Origin: Franzmannia pantelleriensis
GTDB taxonomy: Bacteria; Pseudomonadota; Gammaproteobacteria; Pseudomonadales; Halomonadaceae
Length of the DNA stretch: 64,000 nucleotides
Assembly (NCBI RefSeq): GCF_900102875.1
Contig: NZ_FNGH01000007.1
Location: 124,790 to 188,789 of the forward strand
Direction: 5' to 3'
Shown here: piece by piece, positions 47,902-58,871 of the stretch
Layout: every line of letters begins with the position of its first letter
Numbering within the stretch: position 1 is the stretch's first letter
Position numbers and translations under genes: made by a program
The notes under the pieces: generated by a model
What the model saw: the letters and a program-made list of their open reading frames with translations, nothing else
Told to the model about the DNA's origin: nothing
Database searches by the model: none

Positions 47902-48366
47902 ATGAAGCGCAGCAAGATGATGGAACTCGGTGTCGGGCTGTTCATGCTCGCAGGGATCCTGGGGCTGGTATTTCTCGGCCTGCGGGTCAGCGGGCTGACG
48001 TTCACGCCACCCGGCGACACCTTCACTCTGGAGGCCAATTTCTCGAATATCGGCGGTCTCAAGCCGCGCGCTCGGGTAACCATGGCCGGTGTCAATGTCG
48101 GGCGGGTCTCGGCCATCGAACTGGACACCGACTGGTACGACGCGCGGGTGGTGATGGAGTTGGATGGTGAGCTCGAAGGCCGTCTGTCGCGAGACACCAC
48201 GGCGGCGATTCTGACCTCAGGCCTGCTCGGCGAACAGTATGTCGGTCTATCGGTGGGCGGCGACCCGGAAACGCTGGCGGATGGCGACAGCATCCGCGAT
48301 ACCCAATCGGCACTGGTGCTGGAAGAACTCATCCAGCAATTCGTGTCCAACATGGTCAGTGACTGA
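47902..48366 (+). CDS. mlaD: Phospholipid-binding MCE protein MlaD
   Basis: 154 aa. One N-terminal membrane helix (about 8-28) and an MCE domain (FSNIGGLKPRARVTMAGVNVG, LTSGLLGEQYVGLSVGG). It forms a hexameric ring on MlaE through which lipid passes. A GGAG site precedes the ATG. Confidence 0.95.
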   Translation: MKRSKMMELGVGLFMLAGILGLVFLGLRVSGLTFTPPGDTFTLEANFSNIGGLKPRARVTMAGVNVGRVSAIELDTDWYDARVVMELDGELEGRLSRDTTAAILTSGLLGEQYVGLSVGGDPETLADGDSIRDTQSALVLEELIQQFVSNMVSD

Positions 48367-48389
48367 TGACGTTAGTTCATGGAGGTGTT

Positions 48390-49088
48390 ATGCGCGCGGC
48401 GTACAGGCATTACTTGTCTGCTGTGGTGGCCCTGTTGGCTGCCTTGGCAATGTCGATGGTCGGGCCGGCCCAGGCCCAGCAGCCCAGCCAGACCCCGGAG
48501 GAGCTGATTCGTACCAGCATCGATGAGCTGATGGGCGAGATCGAGGGGCGTCGGGACTACTTTGCCGACAACCTCGATGAACTCGAGGCGTTGGTCGACG
48601 ACAACTTGGATAGTATCGCCGACTTCCGCTATATCGGGGCCAGCGTGATGGGGCGCTACTTCCAGAACGCCACCCCCGAACAGCGCAGCCGTTTCGCCAG
48701 GACCTTTCGCCAGACGCTGATCGATACCTATACCAAGGGCCTGGTGACCTTCGACTATCGCGAGCTGCGGGTGCTCGACAATCAGCGCGAGTCGCGTCAC
48801 GAGGATCAGGCCAGCGTGGCCATGGAGGTGGTGGCCACCAGCGGTCAGGTCTATCCGGTCAGCTACTCGCTGCGGCTCAGCGACGGCGAGTGGAAAGTGG
48901 TCAATGTGATCGTCAACGGTATCAATCTGGGGCTGACCTTCCGCAATCAGTTCGATCAGGCGATGCGCGATCATGGTCGCGACTACGACGCGGTGATCGA
49001 CGGATGGGCACCCGAGGTGGGGTCGACGAACTCGAGGAGGGCGGCTCGGCATGAGTTGCCTGCTGGAGGAGGGCGGCGTGCGCCTTGA
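48390..49088 (+). CDS. mlaC: Periplasmic phospholipid-binding protein MlaC
   Basis: 232 aa. A signal peptide (about 1-29, ending GPAQAQ) and the MlaC domain (ELIRTSIDELMGEIEG, MGRYFQNATPEQRSRFARTF, LIDTYTKGLVTF, WKVVNVIVNGINLGLTFRNQF). Ferries lipid between MlaA at the outer membrane and MlaFEDB. GGAGGT lies before the ATG at 48390. The last 25 residues (STNSRRAARHELPAGGG...) are not family-like and arise because the gene runs 38 bases into mlaB. Confidence 0.93.
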   Translation: MRAAYRHYLSAVVALLAALAMSMVGPAQAQQPSQTPEELIRTSIDELMGEIEGRRDYFADNLDELEALVDDNLDSIADFRYIGASVMGRYFQNATPEQRSRFARTFRQTLIDTYTKGLVTFDYRELRVLDNQRESRHEDQASVAMEVVATSGQVYPVSYSLRLSDGEWKVVNVIVNGINLGLTFRNQFDQAMRDHGRDYDAVIDGWAPEVGSTNSRRAARHELPAGGGRRAP

Positions 49089-49383
49089 CGCCGAAGGCGC
49101 GCGCCTGGCGGTCAGCGGGGACGTTGATTTCGAGGTCGCCGCCGCGCTCGCCGCAAGCGGTAACGATTGGCTCGCCGAGCAGTCATCGGCAACCCGTCTG
49201 GTGCTCGACCTGAGTGGCGTCGAGCGGGTCAGCAGCGCGGCGCTGAGTGTGCTGCTCGAATGGACCCGCTGCGCCGAGGCCACTGGCCTGGTGATCGACC
49301 GCGTAACCCTATCGGCGCCGCTGGCGCGCCTGACACGCATGGCGGGCCTCGACGCTCTACTCCCCGAGGCCGCCGCGGCCTGA
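49051..49383 (+). CDS. mlaB: STAS-domain protein MlaB
   Basis: 110 aa STAS fold (LVLDLSGVERVSSAALSVLLEW contains the conserved serine/serine-alanine region). It binds MlaF and is needed for ATPase activity. GAGGAGGG lies just before the ATG, inside mlaC; the genes overlap by 38 bases. It is the last gene of mlaFEDCB. Confidence 0.9.
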   Translation: MSCLLEEGGVRLDAEGARLAVSGDVDFEVAAALAASGNDWLAEQSSATRLVLDLSGVERVSSAALSVLLEWTRCAEATGLVIDRVTLSAPLARLTRMAGLDALLPEAAAA

Positions 49384-49440
49384 AGCCTATCCTTGCCAGG
49401 CTCTCCTTGGCTGTTCCTAGAGGCTGGCGCCGTTGCTGTT

Positions 49441-49573
49441 AGCGAGGGACGCCGGGGGCAGGTCGAAGAGGGGGTTCTGCGCCATGGATGGCGCAGGTAG
49501 CGCCCAGGGACGGTTTACAGCGCCCCCTCGTAGGCCTGCCGACGGATCAGTCTCGAGCGATGCTGCTATTTGC
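49441..49573. repeat. Non-coding repeat, short copy
   Basis: About 133 bp. Conserved blocks shared with 57416-57646 include GGACGCCG, GGTCGAAGAG, GCGCCATGG, GGTAGCGCCCAGGGA, GGTTTACAGCGCC and ACGGATCAGT followed by CGAGCGAT. This copy goes straight from GCGCCATGG to GGCGCAGGTAGCGCCC. It lies after the mlaB stop in the same relative orientation to the flanking genes as the other copy. Confidence 0.7.
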
Positions 49574-49588
49574 ACTTACCGCGTTAAT

Positions 49589-49622
49589 CGCCCCCTTGGC
49601 ATCGCCAAGCGGGGCGCTTTTG
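49589..49622 (+). terminator. Rho-independent terminator of the mla operon
   Basis: CGCCCCCTTGGC and GCCAAGCGGGGCG pair with one bulged base around a 3-base loop, followed by CTTTT. It lies about 200 bases after mlaB and 90 before ibaG. Confidence 0.7.
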
Positions 49623-49710
49623 ATTACCATTGGAACCCATTTGCGCCCCGCGTGCTCGCTGCACGCCGATGACGGCGCCGATTCGCATTATTCAGAGGAG
49701 ACCTCCGCGC

Positions 49711-51236
<1,526 letters not shown>

Positions 51237-51257
51237 ATGACCGACGTGAGTTAGCTG

Positions 51258-51917
51258 ATGAACAAGCAACTGATCGTGGCCCTGTCGAAGGGCCGCATTC
51301 TCGATGAAACCCTGCCGCTGCTGGCGGATGCCGGGATCGAACCTGCCGAAGACCTCGGCAAGAGCCGTAAGCTACTGTTCGATACCAATCTGCCCGACGT
51401 CAAGCTGGTGGTGATCCGTGCCACCGACGTGCCGACCTACGTGCAGCTGGGCGCTGCCGACCTCGGTGTGGCCGGCAAGGACGTGCTGCTCGAGCACGGT
51501 GCCGAGGGGCTCTATGAGCCGCTCGACCTGGAGATCGCGGGTTGCAAGCTGATGACCGCCGGCGTGCAGGGGGCCGAGCCTGGTCTGGCCCGACGCCGGG
51601 TGGCCACCAAGTTCGTCAATGTGGCGCGGCGCTACTATGCCGAGCAGGGCATCCAGGCCGACGTGATCAAGCTCTACGGGGCGATGGAGCTGGCGCCGCT
51701 GATGAACCTCGCCGACGAGATCGTCGATATCGTCGACACCGGCAATACCCTGCGTGCCAACGGCATGGAGCCGCGCGAGCTGATCGCCACCATTAGCACC
51801 CGACTGGTGGTCAACAAGGCGGCCATGACCATGAAGCATGAGCGGCTCAAGCCGCTGATTGAACGGCTGCGTGCGGCGGTGGCCGAACGCCACGATAGCT
51901 CGTCGCTGTCAGCCTGA
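51258..51917 (+). CDS. hisG: ATP phosphoribosyltransferase, short form
   Basis: 219 aa catalytic domain only ([46 protein letters not shown]). First step of histidine synthesis. It lacks the C-terminal ACT-like regulatory domain, so it should need HisZ, which is not in this window. It is 21 bases after murA and 51 before hisD. Confidence 0.95.
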   Translation: MNKQLIVALSKGRILDETLPLLADAGIEPAEDLGKSRKLLFDTNLPDVKLVVIRATDVPTYVQLGAADLGVAGKDVLLEHGAEGLYEPLDLEIAGCKLMTAGVQGAEPGLARRRVATKFVNVARRYYAEQGIQADVIKLYGAMELAPLMNLADEIVDIVDTGNTLRANGMEPRELIATISTRLVVNKAAMTMKHERLKPLIERLRAAVAERHDSSSLSA

Positions 51918-51968
51918 ATCATCCCGTCATTTTCCGTTCACCCTGTCGCTTCGTGAAAGAGGGGCCCC

Positions 51969-53291
51969 ATGACCGACAATGCCCGCGTGGTTGATGCTAT
52001 CACCCGGCTGTCCACTGCAGACGCCGACTTCGATGCCCGTCTTGAGGCGCTGCTGGCCTGGGAGGGTGTGTCCAGTGCCGAGGTACAGCAGCGTGTCGAT
52101 GACATCATCGCCAGCGTGCGTAGCCGCGGCGACGCTGCGCTGGTCGAACTGTCCAACCGGCTCGACCGCCTGGCAGTAAGCTCGATGGCCGAACTGACCA
52201 TCGGACCCGCCCGCCTGCGTCAAGCCTATGATGGTCTGCCCGTCGAACAGCGCGAGGCGCTGGCTGCGGCGGCCGAGCGTATTCGCCTCTATCACGAACA
52301 TCAGAAGCCGGGTTCCTGGCAGTACACCGAGGCCGATGGCACGGTGCTTGGCCAGCAGGTCACGCCGCTGGATCGTGCCGGGATCTACGTGCCTGGTGGC
52401 AAGGCCGCCTATCCCTCCTCGGTACTGATGAACGCGATTCCCGCGCATGTCGCCGGGGTGCGTGAAATCGTCATGGTGGTGCCGACCCCGGATGGGGTGC
52501 TCAATGAGCTGGTGCTGGCGGCGGCACACCTGGCCGGCGTCGACCATGTCTTCACCCTGGGCGGGGCCCAGGCGGTGGCGGCGCTCGCCTACGGCACCGA
52601 GACGGTGCCGCGGGTCGACAAGATCGTCGGTCCCGGCAATATCTACGTCGCCACGGCCAAGCGCGCGGTATTCGGTCAGGTGGGTATCGACATGATCGCC
52701 GGTCCCTCGGAAATCCTGGTGGTCTCCGATGGCGGTACCGATCCCGACTGGCTGGCCATGGACCTGTTCTCCCAGGCCGAGCACGACGAAGACGCCCAGG
52801 CGATACTGGTGACCTGGGAGGGTGCCCATGCCGACGCGGTAGCGGCGTCGATCGACAAGCTGCTGCCGAGCATGGAGCGCCAGGCGATCATCGCCGAGTC
52901 GCTCGGTGCGCGTGGAGCGCTGGTCGTCTGCCGCGACCGCGCCGAGGCGGCGGCACTGGTCAATCGCATCGCCCCCGAGCACCTCGAGCTCTCGGTGGCG
53001 GATCCTGAAAGCTGGCTCGGCGAGGTGCGCCACGCCGGAGCGATCTTCATGGGCCGTTACACCGCCGAGGCGCTAGGTGACTACTGTGCCGGGCCCAATC
53101 ACGTCTTGCCGACCTCGGGTACCGCGCGCTTCTCTTCGCCGCTGGGGGTCTATGACTTCCAGAAGCGCTCATCGATCATTCACTGCTCGGCCGACGGTGC
53201 CTCGGCGCTGGGGCGCACCGCCTCGGTGCTGGCGCGGGGTGAGTCGCTGACCGCCCATGCGCGCTCTGCGGAGTACCGCATCAAGCCCTGA
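51969..53291 (+). CDS. hisD: Histidinol dehydrogenase
   Basis: 440 aa zinc enzyme. It oxidises histidinol to histidine in two NAD-dependent steps. Motifs: [54 protein letters not shown] (zinc ligand region) and GNHV-like [21 protein letters not shown] lies before the ATG. A strong hairpin follows the stop. Confidence 0.97.
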   Translation: MTDNARVVDAITRLSTADADFDARLEALLAWEGVSSAEVQQRVDDIIASVRSRGDAALVELSNRLDRLAVSSMAELTIGPARLRQAYDGLPVEQREALAAAAERIRLYHEHQKPGSWQYTEADGTVLGQQVTPLDRAGIYVPGGKAAYPSSVLMNAIPAHVAGVREIVMVVPTPDGVLNELVLAAAHLAGVDHVFTLGGAQAVAALAYGTETVPRVDKIVGPGNIYVATAKRAVFGQVGIDMIAGPSEILVVSDGGTDPDWLAMDLFSQAEHDEDAQAILVTWEGAHADAVAASIDKLLPSMERQAIIAESLGARGALVVCRDRAEAAALVNRIAPEHLELSVADPESWLGEVRHAGAIFMGRYTAEALGDYCAGPNHVLPTSGTARFSSPLGVYDFQKRSSIIHCSADGASALGRTASVLARGESLTAHARSAEYRIKP

Positions 53292-53311
53292 GCGCGGCTT
53301 GCGGCCACTCT

Positions 53312-53347
53312 GCAAGACGCCCCTGCCTATTGGCAGGGGCGTCTTGC
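53312..53347. terminator. Bidirectional hairpin between hisD and algW
   Basis: Perfect 16-bp stem (GCAAGACGCCCCTGCC with GGCAGGGGCGTCTTGC) and a TATT loop between convergent genes. There is no T-tract, but the stem is very stable. Confidence 0.7.
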
Positions 53348-53360
53348 GTTGCGGCGCGGA

Positions 53361-54593
53361 TCAGCGTTCGGGGCGGCGGCCCTCCGGCGGTGGGCGCTCG
53401 CCGACGTCGAGCACCAGATCGATGCGCTCGCCGCTGCGAATCACCGCGATGGGCAGTTCGGCGCCGGGCTCGATGGCGGCGATATCGGACATTGCCACCC
53501 GCGCATCGAGGATCGGGCGGCCGTCGACTTCGAGCAGCACGTCACCGGGGCGCAGGCCGGCCTGCGCCGCAGGCCCATCGGGCACGATGCCGGCAATCAC
53601 CACGCCGCCCGGGGTCTGCAGGCCGAACGAGGCGGCCAGCTCCTGGGTCATTTCTTGCGCTTCGATGCCCAGCCAGCCACGGATCACCCGACCCTGGGTC
53701 ACCAGCTCGTCGAGGATGTTGCGTGCCAGGTTGGCGGGAATCGCGAAGCCGATCCCCTGGGAGCCGCCGGAGCGAGAGAAGATGGCGGTGTTGATGCCGA
53801 CCAGGGCGCCCTCGGGATTGATCAGCGCGCCGCCGGAATTGCCGGGGTTGATGGCCGCATCGGTCTGGATGAAGTCCTCATAGGCATTGAGTCCCAGGTG
53901 GCTGCGGCCGGTGGCACTGATGATGCCCATGGTCACCGTCTGTCCTACGCCAAACGGGTTGCCGATGGCGAGGGCCACGTCGCCCACCGCTGTCTGAGTC
54001 GAATCGGTAATCGAGATCACCGGCAGCTCGTCCAGGTCGATGCGCAGCACGGCCAGGTCGCTTTCCGGGTCGGTACCGATGACCTCGGCGAGGGTGTTGC
54101 GGCCGTCGCGCAGGGCGACCTGAATCTGGTCGGCGCCACTGATCACATGGTGGTTGGTAAGCACATAGCCGTCGTCACTGACGATCACCCCGGAGCCGAG
54201 GCTGGAGAGCATGCGCTGGCGTGAGGTGGCGTCGTCGCCGGAAAACTGGCGGAAGAAGGGATCCGACATCAGCGGGTGCTCGTCGCGCTCTACCATGCGC
54301 GACGAATAGATGTTGACCACTGCGGGCGCGGCGCGGTCGACCGCCGCCGAGTAGCTGAACGGGCCCTGCTCACGAGACAGCGGGTTGGCGGTCTGCAGCT
54401 CTGGGGCCGGGCGCGATTCGCCGTCCGGCTGGGTGGCCGTCAACGTCTCGGCGGGTGGCTCGACGAGCTGGGCGGGTGCCGGGGCCTGCGGCTGGCCGCG
54501 GCCAATCAGCTGGGGAAAGGCGTTGAGCAGCACGATGGCCAGCAGTACACCGATGAGCACGGGCCACACGTAGGGCAGCAGGGTACGACGCAT
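53361..54593 (-). CDS. algW: Membrane-anchored serine protease of the DegS/AlgW type
   Basis: 410 aa from MRRTLLPY. One N-terminal membrane helix (about 9-26), a proline-rich linker, a trypsin-like domain with triad His149 (TNHHVI), Asp179 (ESDLAVLR) and Ser253 (NPGNSGGAL), and a single C-terminal PDZ domain (VIAGIVPDGPAAQAGLRPGDVLLEV). One PDZ plus a membrane anchor is the DegS/AlgW layout. These cut the anti-sigma factor RseA/MucA to start the sigma-E envelope response. AAGGAA precedes the ATG. The much longer open frame upstream is not used. Confidence 0.9.
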   Translation of the reverse strand: MRRTLLPYVWPVLIGVLLAIVLLNAFPQLIGRGQPQAPAPAQLVEPPAETLTATQPDGESRPAPELQTANPLSREQGPFSYSAAVDRAAPAVVNIYSSRMVERDEHPLMSDPFFRQFSGDDATSRQRMLSSLGSGVIVSDDGYVLTNHHVISGADQIQVALRDGRNTLAEVIGTDPESDLAVLRIDLDELPVISITDSTQTAVGDVALAIGNPFGVGQTVTMGIISATGRSHLGLNAYEDFIQTDAAINPGNSGGALINPEGALVGINTAIFSRSGGSQGIGFAIPANLARNILDELVTQGRVIRGWLGIEAQEMTQELAASFGLQTPGGVVIAGIVPDGPAAQAGLRPGDVLLEVDGRPILDARVAMSDIAAIEPGAELPIAVIRSGERIDLVLDVGERPPPEGRRPER

Positions 54594-54695
54594 GCAGGGT
54601 TCCTTGTCGACGGGGCGGTCGCTGGGGGTAGCCACAGTCGCTACAATGACGGTCCATTGTAACACTGCCGCTTTTGGCCTGTCTGGGAGTAGAGC

Positions 54696-55454
54696 ATGAT
54701 TGATCGTCAGACGCTGGTGGCAGCGTGCGACACGCTGCTGCAGCCAGCGCGCTTCAAGGACTATACCGTCAACGGCCTGCAAGTGGCGGGGCGTTCACGG
54801 GTCACGCGGGTGCTGAGTGGGGTTACGGCCTGCCAGGCGCTGCTCGACGAGGCGGTGGCCTGGGAGGCCGATCTGCTGCTGGTGCACCACGGCTATTTCT
54901 GGAAGAACGAGCCGGTAGCGGTGACCGGGATGAAGCAGCGCCGCCTCAAGACATTGCTCAGCCACGATATCAACCTGCTCGCCTATCACCTGCCGCTGGA
55001 TGCCCATGCGACGCTGGGCAATAACGCCCTGCTGGGCGAGCGTCTTGGCTTCAGTGCCAGCGGCTGTGCCGACGGTGAGCTGGGAGAAGGCTTGCTATGG
55101 CTGGGGGCACCGCCGCCGGGACTCGACAGTCGAGCATTGGCGGCTCACGTCGGTGAGCGGCTGGGGCGTGAACCGCTGCTGGTAGAGGGGCACCGCGGCG
55201 AGGTCGGCCGGGTGGCGTGGTGTACCGGTGGCGCCCAGGACATGCTCTCAGCCGCCGCCGAGGCTGGAGCGGAGCTGTTCATTTCCGGCGAGATATCCGA
55301 GCGCACCACCCACATTGCCCGCGAGATGGGGGTCAGTTATCTGGCGGCGGGGCATCACGCCACCGAACGCGATGGCGTCAGGGCGCTGGGTGAGTGGTTG
55401 GCCAACGAGTTCGGCATCGAGCATCGCTTCGTGGACATCGATAACCCTGCCTGA
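54696..55454 (+). CDS. Nif3-like dinuclear metal-centre protein (YbgI family)
   Basis: 252 aa. Metal-binding segments: LLLVHHGYFWK, LLAYHLPLDAH, GEISERTTH and AGHHATERDGV. It forms a hexamer in structures of relatives; a GTP cyclohydrolase-like or cell-wall-related role has been proposed but the function is not settled. GGGAG precedes the ATG. Divergent from algW. Confidence 0.9.
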   Translation: MIDRQTLVAACDTLLQPARFKDYTVNGLQVAGRSRVTRVLSGVTACQALLDEAVAWEADLLLVHHGYFWKNEPVAVTGMKQRRLKTLLSHDINLLAYHLPLDAHATLGNNALLGERLGFSASGCADGELGEGLLWLGAPPPGLDSRALAAHVGERLGREPLLVEGHRGEVGRVAWCTGGAQDMLSAAAEAGAELFISGEISERTTHIAREMGVSYLAAGHHATERDGVRALGEWLANEFGIEHRFVDIDNPA

Positions 55455-55498
55455 GCGGGGGAGGCCGGCGCCGGCGGCGCCGGTGTCATGTGCTAAGG

Positions 55499-55951
55499 TC
55501 AATAGCGGGGCGGTTGCGGCTGGGCGGCGCCAGCGGCTTCATCGTCGCGGCGCAGGCCGAAGTCTTCGGCCAGGGTGCCGTGGTCGCCGTCGGCGTAGTC
55601 GCGGGGTACTGCTGGCGAGGTATCATCGTCGCTCGACAAATCCTCGCCGGGCGTCAGGCGGCGTTTGATCTGCAGGTCATCGCAAAGCCGGTCGGCGCCC
55701 AACGACAGCTGCTGTTCGAGCTCCTGGCTCTGGCGTTGAATGCTGGCGACCAGGTCGGCGGCCCGCGCGAAGTGGTCGTTGAGGGCATCCTTGACCTGGC
55801 TGAGCTCGAGTTCGGCTTCGGCCAGGCGCTGGCGCACCTTCTGGTTGCGCGCAACGTTGGCGTTGAGCAGATGGTAGCCCAAGGCGCCGATGCCGATGCC
55901 GGCCAAGGCGCTGACGATGGCCAGTATCCAGTCAATATTACTGTCGTACAC
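55499..55951 (-). CDS. zapG: Cell division/envelope protein ZapG (YhcB, DUF1043)
   Basis: 150 aa from a GTG preceded by AGGGGAA. A membrane helix (about 7-26: WILAIVSALAGIGIGALGY), then a long coiled coil (VRQRLAEAELELSQVKDAL, IQRQSQELEQQL) and an acidic C-terminal tail (GEDLSSDDDTS). In E. coli YhcB/ZapG links division and envelope growth. The open frame runs 87 codons further upstream with no similarity, and that stretch overlaps the zapE start region. Divergent from zapE, its usual neighbour. Confidence 0.87.
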   Translation of the reverse strand: MYDSNIDWILAIVSALAGIGIGALGYHLLNANVARNQKVRQRLAEAELELSQVKDALNDHFARAADLVASIQRQSQELEQQLSLGADRLCDDLQIKRRLTPGEDLSSDDDTSPAVPRDYADGDHGTLAEDFGLRRDDEAAGAAQPQPPRY

Positions 55952-56195
55952 GTCGTTCCCCTTTGGTTCTTTCCGCCACTGGCGCGGATTCAAGCTCCGC
56001 TCGATGCTGGCCGGGCCGGCGCCGCCCAGTGGGAGCAGTGCCGACGTGGCCATTATAGAGGGCACGGCGAGACCGAGGTCAATGCGCCAGACGTGGAAAG
56101 TGGCGACGACCGGCCCGTTTCGCACATGCGAAACCGCGTCGCCGCGGGTATAATGCATCGCTCGACGAGCTGAGTGCGAGGTACGCAAGGTCCCC

Positions 56196-57380
56196 ATGAG
56201 TGCGACAACCACCGCGACGAATGCGCCGGCGTCGACCGGCCAAGGGCCGCTGGCCCGCTACCGTGCCGATCTCGAGCGCGACGACTTTCAGTATGACCCG
56301 GCCCAGGAAGTGGCGGTCGAGCATCTGCAGCGATTGTACGATGCGCTGGTGGCCACGCCGCGCAGTGCAACCAAGCCGGTGGCCACGGGCAAGGGGCTGA
56401 AGTCGAAGATGGCGGGGTTGTTCGGCAACAAAAAGCCGGCCTCGCCGTTCGAAGCGCCCCCGGCGATCATGGGACTGTACTTCTGGGGTGGCGTAGGCCG
56501 CGGCAAGACCTACCTGGTGGATACCTTCTTCGAGTCGCTGCCGTTTCCCGACAAGATGCGCACCCACTTTCATCGCTTCATGCAGCGGGTTCACAACGAG
56601 CTCGACCACTACAAAGGCGAGAAGAACCCGCTCAAGCTGATCGCCACCAAGTTCGCCGGCGAGGCACGGGTGATCTGCTTTGACGAATTCTTCGTCAAGG
56701 ACATCACCGACGCGATGATTCTCGCCAACCTGCTCGAAGCACTGTTCGAGCATGGTGTGGTGCTGGTGACGACCTCCAATATCGTGCCCGACGATCTCTA
56801 CAAGGACGGGTTGCAGCGCGCGCGTTTTCTGCCCGCCATCGAGCTGGTCAAGCGCCACTGCGAGGTGGTCAACGTCGACTCGGGGATCGACTACCGGCTG
56901 CGCGCGCTGGAGCGTGCCGAGATATTCCACTCGCCGCTGGACGCCGCCGCCGAGTCGGAGTTGGCGCGCAGCTTTCGCGAGATCGCCGGCGCCGAAGGAG
57001 AGGCCGATGCGCCGGTAGAGATCAATCACCGCATTCTCAAGGCGCGGCGTCTCCATGATGACGTGGTGTGGTTCGAGTTTCTCGAGCTATGCGACGGTCC
57101 GCGCAGCCAGAATGACTATATCGAACTGGCTCGCGAGTTCCATACGGTACTGGTCTCCAATGTCACCCGCATGAGCGGGGCGACCGATGATCAAGCCAGG
57201 CGCTTTATCAATATGGTCGATGAGTTCTACGATCGCGGCGTCAAGCTGCTGATGTCGGCGGAGGTGGAGGCCGAGCGGCTATACGCCGATGGGCGCCTGG
57301 AGTTCGAGTTCCAGCGTACCCTGTCGCGGCTGCAGGAGATGCAGTCCCACGAGTATCTGGCGCTGCCCCACAAGCCGTGA
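56196..57380 (+). CDS. zapE: Cell division ATPase ZapE
   Basis: 394 aa AFG1-like AAA ATPase. Walker A GGVGRGKTYL, Walker B VICFDEFFVKD, arginine-rich sensor region near TTSNIVPDDLYKDGLQRARFLP. Acts on FtsZ rings under stress. AAGGT lies before the ATG. The insertion near 60-90 (KGLKSKMAGLFGNKKPASPF) is lysine-rich and longer than in E. coli as far as I recall. Confidence 0.93.
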   Translation: MSATTTATNAPASTGQGPLARYRADLERDDFQYDPAQEVAVEHLQRLYDALVATPRSATKPVATGKGLKSKMAGLFGNKKPASPFEAPPAIMGLYFWGGVGRGKTYLVDTFFESLPFPDKMRTHFHRFMQRVHNELDHYKGEKNPLKLIATKFAGEARVICFDEFFVKDITDAMILANLLEALFEHGVVLVTTSNIVPDDLYKDGLQRARFLPAIELVKRHCEVVNVDSGIDYRLRALERAEIFHSPLDAAAESELARSFREIAGAEGEADAPVEINHRILKARRLHDDVVWFEFLELCDGPRSQNDYIELAREFHTVLVSNVTRMSGATDDQARRFINMVDEFYDRGVKLLMSAEVEAERLYADGRLEFEFQRTLSRLQEMQSHEYLALPHKP

Positions 57381-57415
57381 CCCGGACTGCGTCCGCGCTA
57401 TCTTAGCTGCCCCTA

Positions 57416-57646
57416 AGCGAAGGACGCCGTGGACTGGTCGAAGAGGAGGTTTGCGCCATGGGTGAGGAGCATGCCTCCGAACGGGCTGGCCATGGATGGC
57501 CAGCCCCGGTCCTGCAAGCGGAGCAGGATGCGAGAGCGCAGTAGGGCGCAAGGTAGCGCCCAGGGATGGGTTTACAGCGCCTCATCGTCGGTCCGGCGCC
57601 CCGGGGCCTGTCCACGGATCAGTTCCGAGCGATACTGTCTATCTGC
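57416..57646. repeat. Non-coding repeat, long copy with hairpin insert
   Basis: 231 bp sharing all blocks of the copy at 49441-49573. An extra segment of about 80 bp (roughly 57462-57543) lies between GCGCCATGG and GGCGCAAGGTAGCGCCC. The insert has a perfect dyad GGCTGGCCAT-gg-ATGGCCAGCC (57484-57505) and CCTGC/GCAGG (57511-57527). Similar sequences seem familiar from Halomonas intergenic DNA, but that memory is unverified. Confidence 0.7.
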
Positions 57647-57674
57647 GATAGGGCTCGATGGCGAGTCAAGACGA

Positions 57675-57704
57675 TTGCCTTGGCGGGCATGGCTCGTGTA
57701 GAAT
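57675..57704 (+). promoter_or_regulatory. Candidate sigma-70 promoter of rplM-rpsI
   Basis: TTGCCT, 18-bp spacer, TAGAAT. The -10 box matches five of six positions. It lies about 115 bases before rplM, just after the repeat. The leader could carry L13 autoregulation as in E. coli, but I did not identify a defined structure. Confidence 0.45.
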
Positions 57705-57818
57705 GCCGCCTCGCTCGACCGTTGCCTCGCATTCCTGGCGGGGCAACCAAGAAAAATAGGGATGGTCAGGTGCTGCTCGCGGTATCGAGACCCAATACAT
57801 CGATTTGGTGATTCATCC

Positions 57819-58247
57819 ATGAAGACGTTCAGTGCAAAGCCGCAGTCCGTCCAGCGCGACTGGTATGTCGTCGACGCCACGGACAAGACGCTTGGTCGTC
57901 TGGCGACCGAAATTGCACGCCGCCTGCGCGGCAAGCATAAGGCGGAGTATACCCCGCACGTCGATACCGGCGATTACATCGTCGTGATCAACGCCGAGAA
58001 GGTCAAGGTGACCGGCAACAAGGCCCAGGCCAAGACCTATTATCGTCATACCGGTTTCCCGGGTGGCTTGCGTTCCATGAACTTCGAGAAGATGATTGGC
58101 TACGCTCCCGAGCGCGTCATCGAGTCTGCCGTCAAGGGCATGCTGCCGAAGGGGCCGCTGGGCCGCGCCATGTACACCAAGCTCAAGGTCTACGCCGGTG
58201 CCGAGCATCCGCATGTCGCTCAGCAGCCGCAAGAACTGAACCTCTAA
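57819..58247 (+). CDS. rplM: 50S ribosomal protein L13
   Basis: 142 aa, the standard size. [42 protein letters not shown] and [10 protein letters not shown] are family hallmarks. Early 50S assembly protein. It lies 13 bases before rpsI. Confidence 0.98.
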   Translation: MKTFSAKPQSVQRDWYVVDATDKTLGRLATEIARRLRGKHKAEYTPHVDTGDYIVVINAEKVKVTGNKAQAKTYYRHTGFPGGLRSMNFEKMIGYAPERVIESAVKGMLPKGPLGRAMYTKLKVYAGAEHPHVAQQPQELNL

Positions 58248-58260
58248 GGGATACTTCGCC

Positions 58261-58650
58261 ATGACACAGCAGTATTACGGTACCGGGCGCCGCAAGACTT
58301 CTACCGCTCGCGTCTTTCTCAAGCCGGGCACCGGCAAGATCATGGTCAACGACCGTGAGCTTGACCAATATTTCGGTCGCGTCACCGGCCGCATGGTGGT
58401 GCGTCAGCCCCTCGAGCTGACCGACACCCTGGGCCAGTTCGACGCCTACGTCACCGTCAAGGGCGGTGGTGGTTCGGCTCAAGCCGGCGCCATCCGTCAC
58501 GGCATCACCCGTGCCCTGATGGTGTATAACGAAGAGCTTCGTCAGCCGCTGCGCGCCGCTGGTTACGTGACTCGCGATGCCCGCGAAGTCGAGCGTAAGA
58601 AGGTCGGCCTGCGCAAGGCGCGTCGTCGCCCGCAGTTCTCCAAGCGTTAA
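58261..58650 (+). CDS. rpsI: 30S ribosomal protein S9
   Basis: 129 aa. [19 protein letters not shown] at the N-terminus, [15 protein letters not shown] in the middle, and the basic C-terminal tail [12 protein letters not shown] that reaches the P-site tRNA. AAGG lies before the ATG. A terminator follows. Confidence 0.98.
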   Translation: MTQQYYGTGRRKTSTARVFLKPGTGKIMVNDRELDQYFGRVTGRMVVRQPLELTDTLGQFDAYVTVKGGGGSAQAGAIRHGITRALMVYNEELRQPLRAAGYVTRDAREVERKKVGLRKARRRPQFSKR

Positions 58651-58671
58651 GCGCTGCAAGGCAATTCAAAA

Positions 58672-58707
58672 AGGCGTCCAGGCTCTCGGAGTCTGGGCGC
58701 TTTTTTT
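58672..58707 (+). terminator. Rho-independent terminator of rplM-rpsI
   Basis: An 8-bp stem (GCGTCCAG with CTGGGCGC, one G-T pair) and an 11-base loop, followed directly by seven T. About 20 bases after the rpsI stop. Confidence 0.85.
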
Positions 58708-58871
58708 ATGAAATTCAGAAACTTGTCGTCCATCTACCACTTAGGTCAAGGGCGTTGTCGCCTTGTGTTTGGGCGCGTGTTTTTTTACCATAGCCTTCAT
58801 TTGTATCCGTGGGTCGCAGGATGCCTTTCCTGGGATACGGCAACGGGTAAGTTGATGGGAGAAACTAGAAG

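Larger units (their letters stand above)
49384..49710. other. Intergenic region with repeat and terminator, mlaB to ibaG
   Basis: 327 bases holding a copy of the repeat described at 49441-49573 and a terminator hairpin at 49589-49622. Short open frames here coincide with the repeat and are not credible genes. Confidence 0.6.
57381..57818. other. Intergenic region with repeat and rplM leader, zapE to rplM
   Basis: 438 bases. The left 270 hold a long copy of the repeat (57416-57646). The right part holds the candidate rplM promoter and a 5' leader of about 110 bases. A 90-codon frame at 57429-57701 lies on the repeat and is not a credible gene. Confidence 0.6.

Noticed and set aside
51927-53033. 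368-codon leftward frame opposite hisD
   Set aside because: Shadow of hisD, no ribosome site and no recognisable motif.
57429-57701. 90-codon frame inside the long repeat copy
   Set aside because: Lies on repetitive DNA; the related copy at 49441 lacks the corresponding segment, so it is not a conserved gene.
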